A program made the position numbers and the translations under genes. Shown piece by piece: positions 1 to 13,054 of a DNA stretch of 64,000 nucleotides. The stretch's first letter is position 1, and the number at the start of each line of letters is the position of its first letter. This stretch comes from Ceratodon purpureus (lineage: Eukaryota > Streptophyta > Bryopsida > Pseudoditrichales > Ditrichaceae): the NCBI GenBank assembly GCA_014871385.1, contig CM026433.1, positions 2,740,474 through 2,804,473 on the forward strand, written 5' to 3'. A model generated the notes under the pieces. The model saw only the letters and a program-made list of their open reading frames with translations. It made no database searches and was not told where the DNA came from.

Positions 1-3000
1 CGAGGCTCAAGTTTCTGATGAGGATAAGTGCATTCTTCACACTCTCCGTTCTACTGTTGAATTCGTTTGATTTAAAGAGAATAGATAATTTGTCAGCAAT
101 TCCTTTATCCAAAAAACCGGAGGGGATCCTCCTAATGGCAGTTCTGTCTAAATTTTGGCCGTGAGAACTCATCTCCGCCAGGATTTTCAGGATCAGACCC
201 TGCACAGTTCGCAAGAAGTCTGCATCAGCATCTAGGTTTCTTTCGTTTTATGGAAAGCAACGACCCTAAGCAATGAACACTGAATACTCTCTTGGGCACC
301 TGTTGGTAACAAAGTAGATCCTTCATTAGACTGCATCTCATGGCAAAGCCTTGACAGAAAACTCAAAACCACTGAATTGCAAGTCTTTGCAGTCTCCATG
401 TGTTAGTGACAATCACCGGATTCAGATGAAAAGGTATTTTTGAGTACTCAGCATTTTTCTGAGTATTCTCTCACCTGAATGACATGAGGTTGAGTAAAGT
501 CTGAGAGGGTGTTCATCAAAAGTTGATGGCCTCGTTCTTCAAAAATGAAGAGTGTTCCCGTCATATCGGTAGCGATTGCTGCAAGAGCCTCAAGGAACTC
601 CTTGCAGTGGGACATGTCTGATAAGTCAAGACATCTGAAGAAGAGCCGACATGACGAGCGTGCGATTTCTCTTTGTCGCGCAACATCTTCTTGACAATTA
701 AGCCGAGGATACAGTCTTGCAATCACTGATGCAGCAGCATCCTTCCCCTTCGGTTCATGGCAATGCTCTAGAATGCTCAACAACGCTGATACACTTTGTG
801 AGTCCGAGTAGATATGCTCCAGTCCAGTTGAAGTAGCAGAAATGAGATCCAAGCCAAGAGCAATGTCAGTGCAAGCAAACCTTGCATCAATGCTTCTCAT
901 GGCTATTGTCACAAACCCCGCCTCTAGAACTTTCTGACGAGTCTCGGTATTTTTAATAAGCTCCAGTAAACCTTCTGCAGCTTTCTCCTTCAAAATGCTT
1001 TCACGAAGAACTGCTAAAAGAAAGAAATGGCCATTGGCTTTTATTACAGCTTCCTGCAATAAGAAATAATATACCAAAATCAATTACTGTGTGTGTGGAT
1101 TACTAGTCTGGAACACTCTTTGTTCTCTAAGGAAGAAGTTGAGATCTAACCTTCCCCTGAGAAAAATGATTAAATGAAAACTAACTTAAAAATTCCTCCT
1201 TTTAAAAAAACCAAATATCAGCTTCTTGAAACTGTTAGTAGACTAACTTCTTCTTGGATTAAGTTAAAAGTTGTCATGACCTCGTCAAGGGCAAGGTTTA
1301 CCTTAAAGCCTTCTTCGCCTCTGCAGAACAGAACTAATGTGGTAGTCAGCAGTTTCTTCAATTCGTCTCTGTGAGGCTCCTTAACACAATCTCTCACATG
1401 TTTGACAAGGACATCTAGACCACGCATACTAGGCTCTGCAATTCGATGACGGACAGTAAGATCTTCTTTTGCTAACTTGAGAAGTACAAAAGTACCATTT
1501 TGACTAACCCGACTATCAAGGTCCATTTCTATCAAGTTTAACGTAGCCTTTAAAGCTGTTGACTGGAGAAAAAGATGGGGTCTGAGTCCATGGTGCTCAA
1601 TAACCAAGTTTAAGAGTCCAGCTGCTGCATTCCTCTCTTCAATTGTCCAATGCTCATCCAGGAAACCTAGAATAATGTGAAGGGGGAGTTGATCAACCGG
1701 AATCATAATACTTGGAGGCAAATCGTGTAAGGCGACCAATGCATCTCGTCGGCAACTTGGATCTGAATCTTGCAACAATGTCTGCAAGAAAGATTGAAAC
1801 TGCTTACGTAACCATTCTAATAAGCAGAAACCTTAAAAGTTTTGATTTGTTCAAACCAACAAGTTCTGTTTTTGAAAGAAGAATCTCTTGTTTATGTGAT
1901 AAGATTTGGCTACAACCACTGCATATTCTATCCTCTCAAACATCAGCCAACAACACTCAGCTGAAGTACGTATCACTATACTGGTACCTTCAAAGCGCAT
2001 TATCTCATCAATTGAACCAACAACGAGTTCTTTTGACGATTACCGTGGTTACAAATTATACGCTGGACCATCTATTATTGAATAATTGTTAATAGTATCC
2101 ATACTAATACCCCAATCAATTAGTGCAGGACAGATAGAAGCTGATGTCGAGGAAATTTCAGTTCAACAACTTCAGACCCCGCAGTACCCACACTTTCTTA
2201 GAATTATCATGGGATAAGACTGTTAGTCACTTTCCAAAATTCCAGATACAGTACTGCCCAGCACTAGATACAACATAGAGCATTCCTATTACAATGAGTG
2301 AAGTAAGAATTAACAAACCATGAGCGCGGCAATGACTCCAGCACCGTCTAACTCAGTTAAATTCTGTTTGTCTGCCACGAGCATCCGTAGCTTACTTGCA
2401 ACTTGCTGCCGACAAATTTGATCCTTTGATTTTGACATGTTTACCAAAAATTTCATCCCTCGGACAAAAACCGCAGCTTGAGGGTCCACTTGATCCAGTA
2501 AAGATAGAATCTCAAGTCTATACTTATCCGGAATTTCTGAAAACCCTCCATTCACTAATGATAACTCGAGTGCCCTTCGGTCTTCCACGTTTTCGCAAAG
2601 CACAGATTGAGCCGTTCTCTTTTTAGAAATCACACAGAAACCAAGTAATCTTTCAGAAGAAGCCAATAAATTCATCCGACTCCTCTGTTGATCTGCTTCA
2701 AGAGGCGATGAAGGTTCCAAAAGGTTTGCTACATCAGATCGAATACCTCTAATCATTTTCAAGAGAAACCAAAACAAATGTTGGTTGATGGCTTCTTCGT
2801 GTAAGGGACACAAATTCGTAATTATACTTATAATTGCCATCCTACCAGGCACAGTAGTGTGAGAAACAAATCCTTCATTCAACAGAAGCTCCGATATGTC
2901 CTTCCAAAGTACCACGAAGATCTCACTTGTCGATGTAGCATGGTGATCTATTGCTAGAACCAGGCTCTCCAGGGCAAGAAGTGAGTCCTTCACCAAACTA

Positions 3001-6000
3001 GTCAACTCTGGTTGGTAACTGAGCCCTTCAGAAGCAAAAGGTCGATGGTTAGTAACAATTGTGCGGATTGAGACCCACTTACATATCATGACAGAGGAAC
3101 ATTAAATACACTAGTTCACATAGTTTAGGACAATGTATACAGTGCATTCACTAAGTACTAAACATGAACCTACACAAAAGGTTTGGGAAAATTATAGGAC
3201 TGGTCTGATTCTCCTGAAGTTACATTAACTTGCTTTACCACGTGCTAGCAAGAGTTTTCTATATAGAGTGCCTCAAATTGGAAGACCAAATTATTGGTTT
3301 GGAAACACATACCTCTACGCAACAATTTCGCCAAAGCTCCTACAATCATCTGATCTTTACTCCCTCTCATTTCATAGTTTGCAAGGCGTTTTAAACCCTT
3401 GAGACAAACATCATCTGCTCTTTTTAGATGCTCAATGTTATGACTTGCAGCATCTACATTTGAAAACGCAAGTAATGCTGGGACAATTCCGTCGTAGCCC
3501 CGTGCCATATACCGTACCTGGCACATTGCAATAGAACCTGTCTTCTTGAATATTCCCAGATTACTTATATAACTCCATGCAGTTGAAACATATTGCTAAC
3601 ACAATAAACAAAGATAGAGTGACAACTGGTGAGAATCGTGAGATCAGCTAGATTAATAAGCAGAAATTCCAAGATCAAGGTTTTGGTAGTAATAGAACCT
3701 ACAATACCTGTTTGTTCACCAAGATGTTAGTGAAAGCCTCAGCAGCTAGGAGACGAGTTTTTGTTAGCCTCTCTTTCCTCATTAACGAGATGAGGACGTC
3801 TAAAGCATGATCAGCTACCTCTAGAATGATTTCACTGTCAGGTTCACCTCCTACATTGGACGTAAGTGCCACCATTAACTTTACCTGCACAGAGATGTCC
3901 AGACATTATAAGTATGTCATAGGTGGATATCTACTGGAAACAAAGACCATCCTTTTTCAAAAAAATTAGTAAAAACAAAAAACAAAAAAAAAACCGAAAT
4001 AATTTGAAAGGGACTGGATTCAGGATGCCAAATGGTATCTTCAGATTTCCGTAAGCATCCACCTTGAACAGAAAATTGAAAAGGGCGATTACCGCAAGCA
4101 AAGAATATTGTGGGTCCTGTGTCTTCGCCAACTTTATAGCATTCGGTATAGCTTCCATAACAATTGATGAACCTGGTGAATATGTGGAAGCTGGTGGAGC
4201 CAAAACATATTTAGAATTTAACATTGCAAGCCGACCACCTGGCGAAGATGCGCACTTGATAAGACGATAAAATCCGTTCAGCACTTTTGAACGAACCGCA
4301 GAGCGTAGGTATGTTACTCCGACAAGTGCTTCTTTATAAATCTGACCATCGAAAATGACATCACTTGATTCTGCTCCTTCAGTACCCACTGCCAACTGTT
4401 CTTCAATTTCTCCAAACCTGAACCAAGATTAAATCAAAAATAGTTATTGCCAGAAACAAAAATATGAAAGTGAATACTTGAATATTTCGGAAATCGCAAA
4501 ATCAAAGCTTCATTCTTAATACCACCATAAATCTTCTTCGAACATCCCACTCCACATGCTATTCTGAAGTCGCAGAATAAAATCGAAAATCCAGATATAT
4601 GTTTGCATGCAGTCTTAAAGTCTTAACACATACAAACTGCTCATTTTGACATGCTATGGAAAATTCAACCTCCCTGTGATTTGTTCTCAGTAGTATCAAC
4701 CCTCCATTCACCAGAAAATAAGCACAGTACAATACTTAATTATATCGATAGCTTACTCATTCAACTTGGGGATACTCGATGGCGACTCAACCTCGAAATC
4801 TCCAGTGGACGATCCAAATGAGACTTGTCGCTCATCGTTCTTCAGTCGAAAGAGCTCCTTCTCATACTCAAGGCCCAGCTTCGAAATGTCTGCAACGACG
4901 AGGCTCATCTCTGGTGGTGTATCTTCTGCTGATCTGTACATAAACCGTAAGGCTATCTGGATGATTCTGACCGCCTCTGTCAATTCTGATGGTTCGAGGT
5001 CCAGAGTGGGATCGATGAGCTCATTGCTTCTCTCTTCAGAATGTAGTTTACGTGCCTGGTGATAGTGCAGCGCCTCTTCCTCGTGAGTAACTGATGACCA
5101 TTGGGACGAACTTGTGGTAAAATTTGACTGTAATAGACATAGAAAAACAGACATAACTCCTAGTACTGTTTCAAAGAAACATACTAGCTAGCAAGTAGAA
5201 ACTCACCCACTCCCCAAGATTATGCTGCTCCTCCGGCAACTTTGGGTCAAAACTTCTCCTCCCACTCACGATCTCAAGAAGCACAACTCCGAAGCTGTAA
5301 ATGTCAAATATCTCGCTTCCTTGTCCCTGTGTTCCATACTCAGGGGCTGAATAACCTCTGCATGACAGACACCAGTATTTATAAATGGATTGGAGAGTAC
5401 CCTTTCGAAGATTACTGACGATAAATTGGGTACCAGAAAGGACCTGCTTGACGTACGGATGAAGGAAACCGAAAATTTTAAGTAATGTTAGATCTATTAA
5501 CTAAGACACAAAGTCACTATTAGGATGTACTCGAAGTCTCGAACAGAGCTTACAGAGTGCTGGCGGAGTCTCGTGGTGATTGAAGTCCACTTCCGTTATC
5601 TGAAGCCAATAAAGCTAGCTGGAAACTAACTTTTGGATTTAGATTCTGATCCAAAAAGATATTGCTTGGTCTTAAGTGACCGTGAATGATCTTTGGTTGA
5701 GCTACAGAATGCAAGTAATGGATGCCAGAAGCCACTCCAAGGTATATATTTCGACGAACACGCCAGGTCAGACTGACCTTCCGCTCATGATCTATAAGAA
5801 TCAAACAAAATAACCATTAAAAAGCCTAATAAAATAGTAGTCCTACTTATCATGCCATTAGACTTGCTTACCATACTTACACCAAAGCATCGACGTAATT
5901 TAGTTAAACATCCGCTGTCAATCAAAATGTTGGTACCGAGAGTCCTCCTGGCTGACCTCGGACTTACCAAAAAGCAATTTATTCAACGTATCATTTGCCA

Positions 6001-6576
6001 TATACTCAAACACAAGAATCGTCTCGTCCTCCGCATGGCAAAATCCGACACACCGCACCAAATTATTGTGATGAAGTCCGAACAACAACTCCATTTGAGT
6101 CTTGAAAGCATCTGAACATCGAGAATATTTTTCAAGTATCTTTTTCACTGCAACTACCTCACCTGTGTCAACCACGACACCCTTGTACACATGCTTAAGC
6201 ACCAACAATACTGTTAAATTATGATATTCTCCAAAATGTGTCAATTATTACCTATCACGGGTTAGCTCTAACGTAATCTAATATCATTATCATTCAGTAT
6301 CAGCCATGCACAAGCTAAAATGACAAAGTCTTATCGCTGTAGATTTGAACGAGAGGAGGAAAATCATAGTCACAATGATTCACCAAATTCACCGCTTACA
6401 ACATCTACAGAGTACAACATGATGCAAGAAAGAATAGTACACATCTCACGCACAATAGCCAGAGCTCCCCAACCCAGTATGTGGTTGCTGAAATTGTTTG
6501 TCATTCTCCTGATCTCATCCATATTGAAGCAACGAGGAGCTTCAGCCCATGCAGCTGCGTACCACCCAAACCACCA
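1..6576 (-). CDS. Kinase-fold (predicted pseudokinase) - armadillo repeat fusion protein, 3' end outside window
   Basis: The exons I can phase together are 6576-6454, 6193-5968, 5791-5554, 5357-5207, 5127-4757, 4417-4063, 3884-3708, 3517-3313, 3025-2319, 1781-1248, 1053-475, 393-300 and 219-1, and the frame stays open off the left edge. The first five encode a receptor-kinase-like domain: a WFGWYAAAWAEAPRCF lead, a glycine loop LGWGALA, the beta-3 lysine in VAVKK, and SAPEYG. The catalytic loop reads HGHLRPSN instead of HRDLKPSN, and the DFG position reads SFQ, so both catalytic aspartates are missing. From 4417 leftward about 850 residues are leucine-rich helical repeats of armadillo type (for example VIALFNFLF and ALAAIATDM). 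The kinase-to-repeat junction is in phase (NE|FGEIEEQ). It is probably a signalling scaffold, which is inference. The true start is unclear: the gene may continue from the kinase at 6811-8646, but I found no in-phase linking exon. Confidence 0.75.
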
Positions 6577-6810
6577 CTTGATTTGTCACTGTCATTATTC
6601 ACGATAAAGCACTAATAACAGTGGATATTCATCTAGTGTTCAGGAGCTAGTTGTACCTTATTCTTTCCATGCATCTACTCAAAGCTAGCTGAACAGATTT
6701 CTTGAACAAAATAAAAAATGAAGAAGACATTCAACATCCCACCTACAGGTTACTTCAGATTATATGTTCAACTGAAATCAAGCAACCGATTTAAAATTCC
6801 ACACAAGAAA

Positions 6811-8646
6811 TTACTTACATGTCATAAGGAGTGCACATTTCAAATGCCTCAACTCTGCACAGATGTCGCAAAAACGTGGGCGCCTACTGGGCTCTGGGCT
6901 CCAGCATGCCTCAATCAATCTTCTCAATCTGTCCGGACATCGATCTGGTAATTGTGGACGGCCACCGTCTAACACCGTCGTCTTCACTTCGTTGGGACTT
7001 AGACCAAAGAATGGAACATCTCCAGTCAAAATCTCAAAGCACACCATTCCAAAGCTGTAGACGTCAACTTTGAATGGATACTTTAATGCAGCCTCAGCCT
7101 GTAACTCTACTTGACCATCATCATTCACAATTTTGATCATTTCTGGCGCCATCCATCTCGTTGTACCCTGGTTCTGAGTCTGGTTGGTGTATGTCATGCT
7201 CTTTTCCTTTGTCCTTGACAATCCAAAATCAGCCACCTTGGCCTGCAAGTAATTGGTTCTCCGACTTGCCTTCATACACTTTACCAATATGTTATGTGAC
7301 TTTAGATCTCTATGCACAATTTGCTTCTCATGGAGAAAAAGCATCCCTTCTGCCACTTGTTGCATGATGTGGACTGCTTCCGAAATGGTGAAAATAGGAT
7401 CAACAGTTCCACGTTCATCCAACTTCTTTTGCATCAGAGAATAGAGGTCGTCATCCATCAACTCCATTATAATGTAACATTTGCGCTCGTCTCTCATGTA
7501 CCAAAGAAGGGATACGATGTTAGGATGATGCAGACCTTCTAAGTTTGAAACCTCGTGAAAGAAAGCCTCGATACTTGGTCCATGGAAAGATTTTTTGGCA
7601 ACTTCAGCTCCCATCCATGATACTTTGTGAACAGTCCCATAAGCACCTTTCCCCAAAATCTCCACTTGTTCCAGGTCCCTACCAAGAACTGCAGGATAAC
7701 TGGATTGGTTTAATCCTTGCAAATTGGGACCCAGATGTTCCCTTTCACCCGTCGATCTCTTTAGTAGAAACGTGGCCAGCTGCCATTCCGCACTACTTGG
7801 TTGGCTCACCTGAATGAGAGCATTCAAGTCCTTATTCAATCTCCGCTTGTCAAGATCAGCCTTCTCTTTAGCAGTTTCAACTTCCACTTCCCTGACACTG
7901 GCAACTTCGGAGAGTGTCAAGACTGGTACTGCTCCAAAAATCTTTCTATTTGCAAAGACGATTTTGCAAATCTCCAAACTGAAACTTAACGAAGATATGA
8001 GCTCCGACACATTTGTCAACGAGATAGCAGATTGAATCCACGCATCTTTGCAACATCCCTGAACAAAGTATTCAACTTCCTCACTCAGCACAAAGAGCAA
8101 CTTCAAAATCTCAAGGGATCGTGCCATGTCTTCAGGCGAAGCACACGTGGAGTGCCATGTGGTAATCAGCTCTAAATACGAGTGTGCGCATCGTACAGTC
8201 ATCTTCAGTTTGTCAACAAGGTATTGGCACTGCTCCTGGTTGAACTTTGGCCCAGTGGAAACCGTAGTCATTCTATCCACTTGCTCCATGCATTTTGTAG
8301 TGAGCTTCAGGTAAAGCTCCGGCGTTTCAGCTTTAAGCAAGCCAACAATCAACAGGCGTGTCATTGCAACATATGTGCTAACCTCATATACAGAGCGGTT
8401 GTCAACGAGAATATATTACAAAGCATATATATGTAAAACGAAGAGCATACATGATTTACGCTTTGATTCAAGCTTGCAGTTGAAGGCTGAGAAGAAGCAC
8501 AAAAAACAAGAAAAAGATCGTGAACATGATGCTAAAACAACATAGTAACTGCCCTACATCTTCCAAGTGGTAGGAGGATTACCAGCATCACCGACTTTCG
8601 TCCCGAAGATCCGTGATAATGTTTTCCTCAAGGTACTTAGAGCCAT
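6811..8646 (-). CDS. TKL-type serine/threonine protein kinase
   Basis: A large exon (8377 to about 6822) encodes about 240 residues of helical N-terminal region and then a full kinase domain. Counting from the Met at 8364, the glycine loop GKGAYG is at about 238-243, the ATP lysine in VAKKSF at about 257, HRDLKSHN at about 351, DFG at 379-381 and GTTRWMAPE at 400-408. All catalytic residues are present, so it should be active; the class is TKL (Raf/MLK-like). A likely first exon is 8646-8558, starting MALSTLRKTLSRIF and joining in phase (89 nt, phase 2) to the big exon. At the 3' end the frame runs through a strong donor (ACAT|GTAAGTAA near 6821). Without splicing it stops at 6811; splicing to an acceptor near 6775 also gives a stop within a few codons. 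Several moss kinases of this kind continue into a second kinase-like domain, so this and the next gene downstream may be one. Confidence 0.85.
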
Positions 8647-9956
8647 GATCAACAAAAGTGCTTGAACTGCACCAAGCACTCGAATACTCCTAGAGACTAT
8701 GAAGAGCCCGCTTGACTTTGCATGGGTTCAAGTCAGTGAATATCTGTAGAAGCGTTTGGATTAAAGAAAAGATAAAGACCTAAGTTAGGCAGCACAGACT
8801 ACATACGACCATTGCCCCACCCACTTGATCCCTCCTAAAATCGGATCCACATGCACAATATTTTCTTCACTCCACGAACGATAGAGTTGACCTTTCCCAA
8901 CAGCCTGCCATCGTCACAGCATGTAAATTTACAAGCAATTTACATAGACTCCTTCATCGAAGATCACGTGCCAGTGTGCTCTTTGAGGAGGCGCAGTCCA
9001 ACAATAGATCATCACTGCCAAAAATTCAGCTTGCTTTTGTTACATCACTTGACAAGATTTATGCCCAGATTTATCTAGAGTCTGTTGCATTGAATGTGAT
9101 ATACATATCATATGAACGCTTGTGTCACATCAGCTTCCTACTTGTTTAGAGATTCCACACAAAAGAAATCTTTAATAACTGTTACGCAACTTCCACTGTT
9201 CCACCACTCAAAGATGGCATGAACTCATGTCCATAGCCCTCAGAAGGAAAGAATAACTCACCATACGATACTCTACGATTGATCTTAAACCTTCGTTGGT
9301 CTGATTCCATCAAGTCCACTCAGCACATCACCATCAAATGTTCCACCACCTCCCGGAAACGAATTCACATCTTCCATCTCGATGTCTGCCGACAAAACCG
9401 TTGTCGGTAAAAGAACCCACGAACTAAACCCAGGGGTTGTGGCCTCTGTTCTCTTCAGCAATTACCAACAAAATGAAAACCACTTCACGTAATAACTGCT
9501 GAGTGCCGATCATTAGCAACCTCCTCCCATTCCAACATCCTGTCAGTCGTGAAAACTACCCACACTCCCAACCAGCCCAAACCTGAAGAGAAATTAGGAG
9601 GCAGATCGAGAAGCCTGAGACATACCAGCAACACTTCATTCTACACTCAGGCCAACCTCTGACGCTGCTATGCGACTGAATCCAATCCAGGAACTTGGAA
9701 CCTTGGGAGGAAACCTGGCAGTAACAAAGCAAAGTGTATGCACACCCCTGGTCCCTTCACACAAAGTGTAGACAGTGTCAAAAACGTACTGGGTAGATAA
9801 CCTTGGCGACATTGATCGGCAAAGCTCACTGTGTTATGCAAGTAGAAGTACCTCCAACCAAGTTGACTCTGACGGTACGAGAATCCCGGGCACTGGTGAT
9901 TTTCCACAAGGTTCAAGGGACATGTTCTAGAAAAAATATTGTGTATGGATGGGTTC
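8647..9956. other. Intergenic, upstream of the kinase gene
   Basis: About 1.3 kb with only short open frames and no recognisable protein. It should contain the kinase promoter and 5' leader. I see no repeat or RNA gene in it. Confidence 0.5.
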
Positions 9957-9959
9957 TTA

Positions 9960-10432
9960 GGGCCCCTTTACACTAGAGGTGAAAGGCAGTGAGAAAAGAA
10001 ATTTCAGTCAATGACATGCCTAGAAATTGAGAGGACCAAGAAATGTCACTTTACACCTATAATTTCAGTCCAAGGGACGAAACAAGGAGTAAATGACATG
10101 GACAACATTTTTGTCCTTGGTGGCAACAAAAAGGCACATTTTTAAAGATCCCCGGATTTTTAGTCACGCCCACCTCAAGAGGTGCGCTTGACTAAAAATC
10201 CGGGAGGCCATTTGACCAAAATTCTTGCAGTCAATCATTTTCATTTTTTAAATATTTTTTCATAACCCTACATCAGAAAATGTATTAAAAATTTCAGCAC
10301 ATGTTTGTAGGCCCCTTCTCACTTTACACCATATCCAAAGGACATCAAATTTAGAGTTGGTCTTTTCAAGAATGAGTCGTGGTCCTTGGCTGATTTTCTC
10401 CTGGTCTTCTCGTTTCTAGTATAAAGCGGGCT
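9960..10432. mobile_element. Non-autonomous PIF/Harbinger-like (Tourist-type) MITE
   Basis: The left end reads GGGCCCCTTTACACTAG and the reverse complement of the right end reads AGCCCGCTTTATACTAG, 13 of 17 matching. Both are flanked by the trinucleotide TTA (9957-9959 and 10433-10435), the usual Harbinger target duplication. The 473-bp interior has no convincing coding sequence. It carries a strong hairpin in its left half. Element class is inferred from the ends and the TTA only. Confidence 0.55.
10151..10204. repeat. Perfect inverted repeat (hairpin) inside the MITE
   Basis: Arms CCCGGATTTTTAGTCA at 10151-10166 and its exact reverse complement at 10189-10204 enclose a second short palindrome (CACCTC / GAGGTG). 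Nearly all of the 54 bases can pair. Confidence 0.85.
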
Positions 10433-11559
10433 TTAGAGCATCCACACCAGTTGCAGAGCCAGAACTCGTGAACAACACCCTTTTGGCTGGGCTTGGGAGC
10501 GGCCAGGTCTGTAGTGCCACGGTGTCTCCCCACCCACACTGACATGTACACCCCAAAAAGTCTACTTCGTGGTAATTCCACTTCATCTCTCCCATTTGAG
10601 ATTTCTTGCTCCAACTGAGAACTTGGAGTTCTTCAGTCAAAAGGTTTAATAACACCAAGGAAAAGAAAAAATAAAGTTGCTACAGGGGTTTAGAGAGGCA
10701 CGCCAAAGGTTGCCCTCTTTCCGTTGCCTCTCAAAGTTTATAGAAGTCTGATTGATCCGGCCATTGTAGAAAGTTGTTGGTGAAGTTATTTGGAATAATT
10801 GTTTGCTATTTGGAGTGATTTTTTTTACTATTTAAAGTAATTTCTTCATATTCAAAATGATTGGTTATTGTTTAGAGTGAATGTTTGTTGATTGAGTGTC
10901 TCATTTCTAATTTTAGAGATTGTATGTTGAGATTTTAACTCGGATTAGGGATAAACAATAAACTACCATGGTTAAAAGACAAAAAATTGTGACCGGCATT
11001 TCTTTAAGGAATAAAATAAATGTACATGTGTATAATGCATCATTATTAAAAACATTACATTCACCAAATAAAGAGCAGATCCAAGTTAAGGCAATAAGAT
11101 TAATTTGAAAAGATTCTTGGTATGGTCAATTTTATTGGCTTGAATTTAATTTACACTTACATTGAGTTCTACCGTATGTGAGTTTTGCAAAGATAAGTAA
11201 GTCAAAAATGTATTTTTTAAAGCTAGTTGAATAAATATATAGATTTCTGCTGTTCAAGACCATAACATGTCTCAAAAACATGAAAAATCAAAGTGGGCTA
11301 CCAATCAAGGTGAGAAAGTAATGAAAAAATTGTTGAAAAAACAGTGAAAAAATCATTATAGCATGTGATGAAGTTTTATTGACTTTGTTTACGTTACCTT
11401 ATTTCCTAACCTAATACTCCTTTTAACAAAGGTTCTTTCTTTATTTAATTTATTTCTGAATTTTAAGTCAAATATTACTTAAAATTTTGGTTTCTATGAA
11501 GCCAAGTGCTGATATAAATTTTGTGATTCAAATGTAATTCAAATAAACATTTGGATAGG
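10433..11559. other. AT-rich intergenic DNA
   Basis: No gene recognised. It is AT-rich and scattered with stops. It may hold the decayed 5' part of the hAT element that becomes recognisable from 11560. I could not define an element end; a CAGGGG at about 10683 is a possible but unpaired terminus. Confidence 0.4.
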
Positions 11560-12310
11560 ATCAAGGATTTGAATTTTTTTGGATTAATAATTGATGAGTC
11601 AACTGATGTTAGTATAATTGGTCATGTTGTAGTATTTAATACATTTGTAAAGGATGGATTGCTTGCTAATTTTTTGATTTGCTTGAGATTGCAAATGGTA
11701 GAAAAGATGCTAAAGAGATTTTTCTGAAGTTTTGGAAATCAATTATAAAGTGAAATTTGGATCTCAATAAATGCGTTGCTTCTAAATTTAATGGATGCTT
11801 TATTATAGTACAAAATAAGACTAGCCTAACAATTAGATTGAAGGAATTAATCCTTTTGTTTTTTCATATTTCAGTGCATTGTAAAGCTCACAGGACCAAT
11901 TTGTCCACTTTACAAACTATTGAATTTAATGAATGTAATAGCTATGTAAAAGCTATGTTGAAAGATTAAATGAGGCTTAGAAAACCCTAAAAAAGGTTTC
12001 ACAAGATTAGTTGTCTCTAGATGTAGAGCAATTTGTATCTTAAATAATGCTTTAGGATTAGACTTAGTTTTCTTCAAGAGAAAGTTGATGGTACAATTCC
12101 TTTGATTTATAAGAAATTGATGTTCTTCAAGTTCATTTATATTTTATGTTTCTTGATTGATTTGCTCATAGTTTGTAAATTGTGTAAGATTATTCAATAC
12201 AAGTATATAGATGCATTCACACAAATACATGGTTTGCTTATAAACTTCTTAAACAGTACTTCTGCCACTTGTAGTAGCATGAAGACTGCTTATAAAATGC
12301 TAAAATGAGG
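11560..12310 (+). pseudogene. Decayed hAT-superfamily transposase (C-terminal part)
   Basis: Shifting between frames, the plus strand reads LIIDESTDVS..HVVVFNTFVKDG, then LEIANGRKDAKEIF, NLDLNKCVASKFNGC, SVHCKAHRTNLSTLQT, SRCRAICILNNALG and FFKFIYILCFLIDLL. These are, in order, the conserved blocks of the plant and animal hAT-like transposases that carry the IDESTDVS, DGCS and CxAHRxNL motifs. At least one frame change (near 11680) and several in-frame stops (for example before NLDLNKC near 11755, and in the 12090-12310 part) show that it is dead. Termini and target duplication were not found. Confidence 0.8.
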
Positions 12311-12389
12311 GTCACCATTTTTGCACTACTTCCTACCTATCTAGTATAAAAAATAAAAAATAAAATCTCCCTTCATAAAATCTACAACC

Positions 12390-12690
12390 ATGTTGCAACA
12401 TTTTTGTTCATCATTTGAATATAATCAAAGTAATGATACAACATTGGAATGATTTAAACCTTCACGATCTTTACCTCGTACTCAAAATAATAGAATATAG
12501 TTTTGTGAAAAGTCCTCCTAGCAACTTCGGCTCATAACTACATTACTTTGTGCACTGTACCAAAAACACTTGTTTTGATACTTGTTTCAAGCTAACAATG
12601 GTACTCATGTGAACAACCTTGTGCTACTCAATCTCTCTTAAAAGAAGATGTTTAATTTCCATTCTTTGCTACATAGTGCACTATACTAAA
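12390..12690 (-). pseudogene. Decayed fragment of a TKL kinase like the 6.8-8.6 kb gene
   Basis: Read on the minus strand, 12600-12490 gives a degraded copy of the glycine loop and beta-3 region (FGTVHKV ... AEVARRTFHK) with internal stops. It corresponds to AYGTVHKVSWMGAEVAKKSF of the nearby kinase. The flanks at 12400-12480 and 12630-12680 also align base by base with the kinase exon around 7500-7560 and 7750-7800 in the same order. It is therefore a diverged partial duplicate of the neighbouring host gene or a close paralogue, with stops and small indels. Confidence 0.7.
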
Positions 12691-13054
12691 TTAAGGCTTT
12701 TAGATCCCTTTTTAACCTCAATTTGTTGAGAACAAACTTCTTTTCCACTAGTGGAAAACATGTTCAACTACACCGGATATTATACTAAAGTGGCAGCTAA
12801 TTCAAGGTTTTAGAAATGATGTACTCAAAAGTCTCTTCACTGTAATCCGGCACCTAACATGGACAAAATTGAAAGTCAACAGGGTCAATGTGGTCTCCAC
12901 AAAAATTGTGTATTTCTGGCCTGCGTCATGTGGGTTTCGTTGGTCTCCAGTAAAAGTAAATCCGGAGTATGTGTAATTGATGAGTGATTGGATGGAGATT
13001 AATTCTATTTGTTGCAACATTTTACTCCTTGATTTCAGAACATGCGGCTGAAGT

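Noticed and set aside
220-299. Apparent frameshift in the armadillo-repeat gene
   Set aside because: An 80-bp intron (G|GTGCCC .. GATGCAG) with matching phase restores the frame, so no mutation is needed, although the donor is weak.
10366-10658. Overlapping 80-codon frames at the right end of the Harbinger-like MITE
   Set aside because: They cross the element end and have no family similarity.
10683-10715. CAGGGGTTTAGAGAGG as a hAT terminal repeat
   Set aside because: No matching inverted copy or 8-bp target duplication found near 12.3 kb, so the hAT element cannot be bounded.
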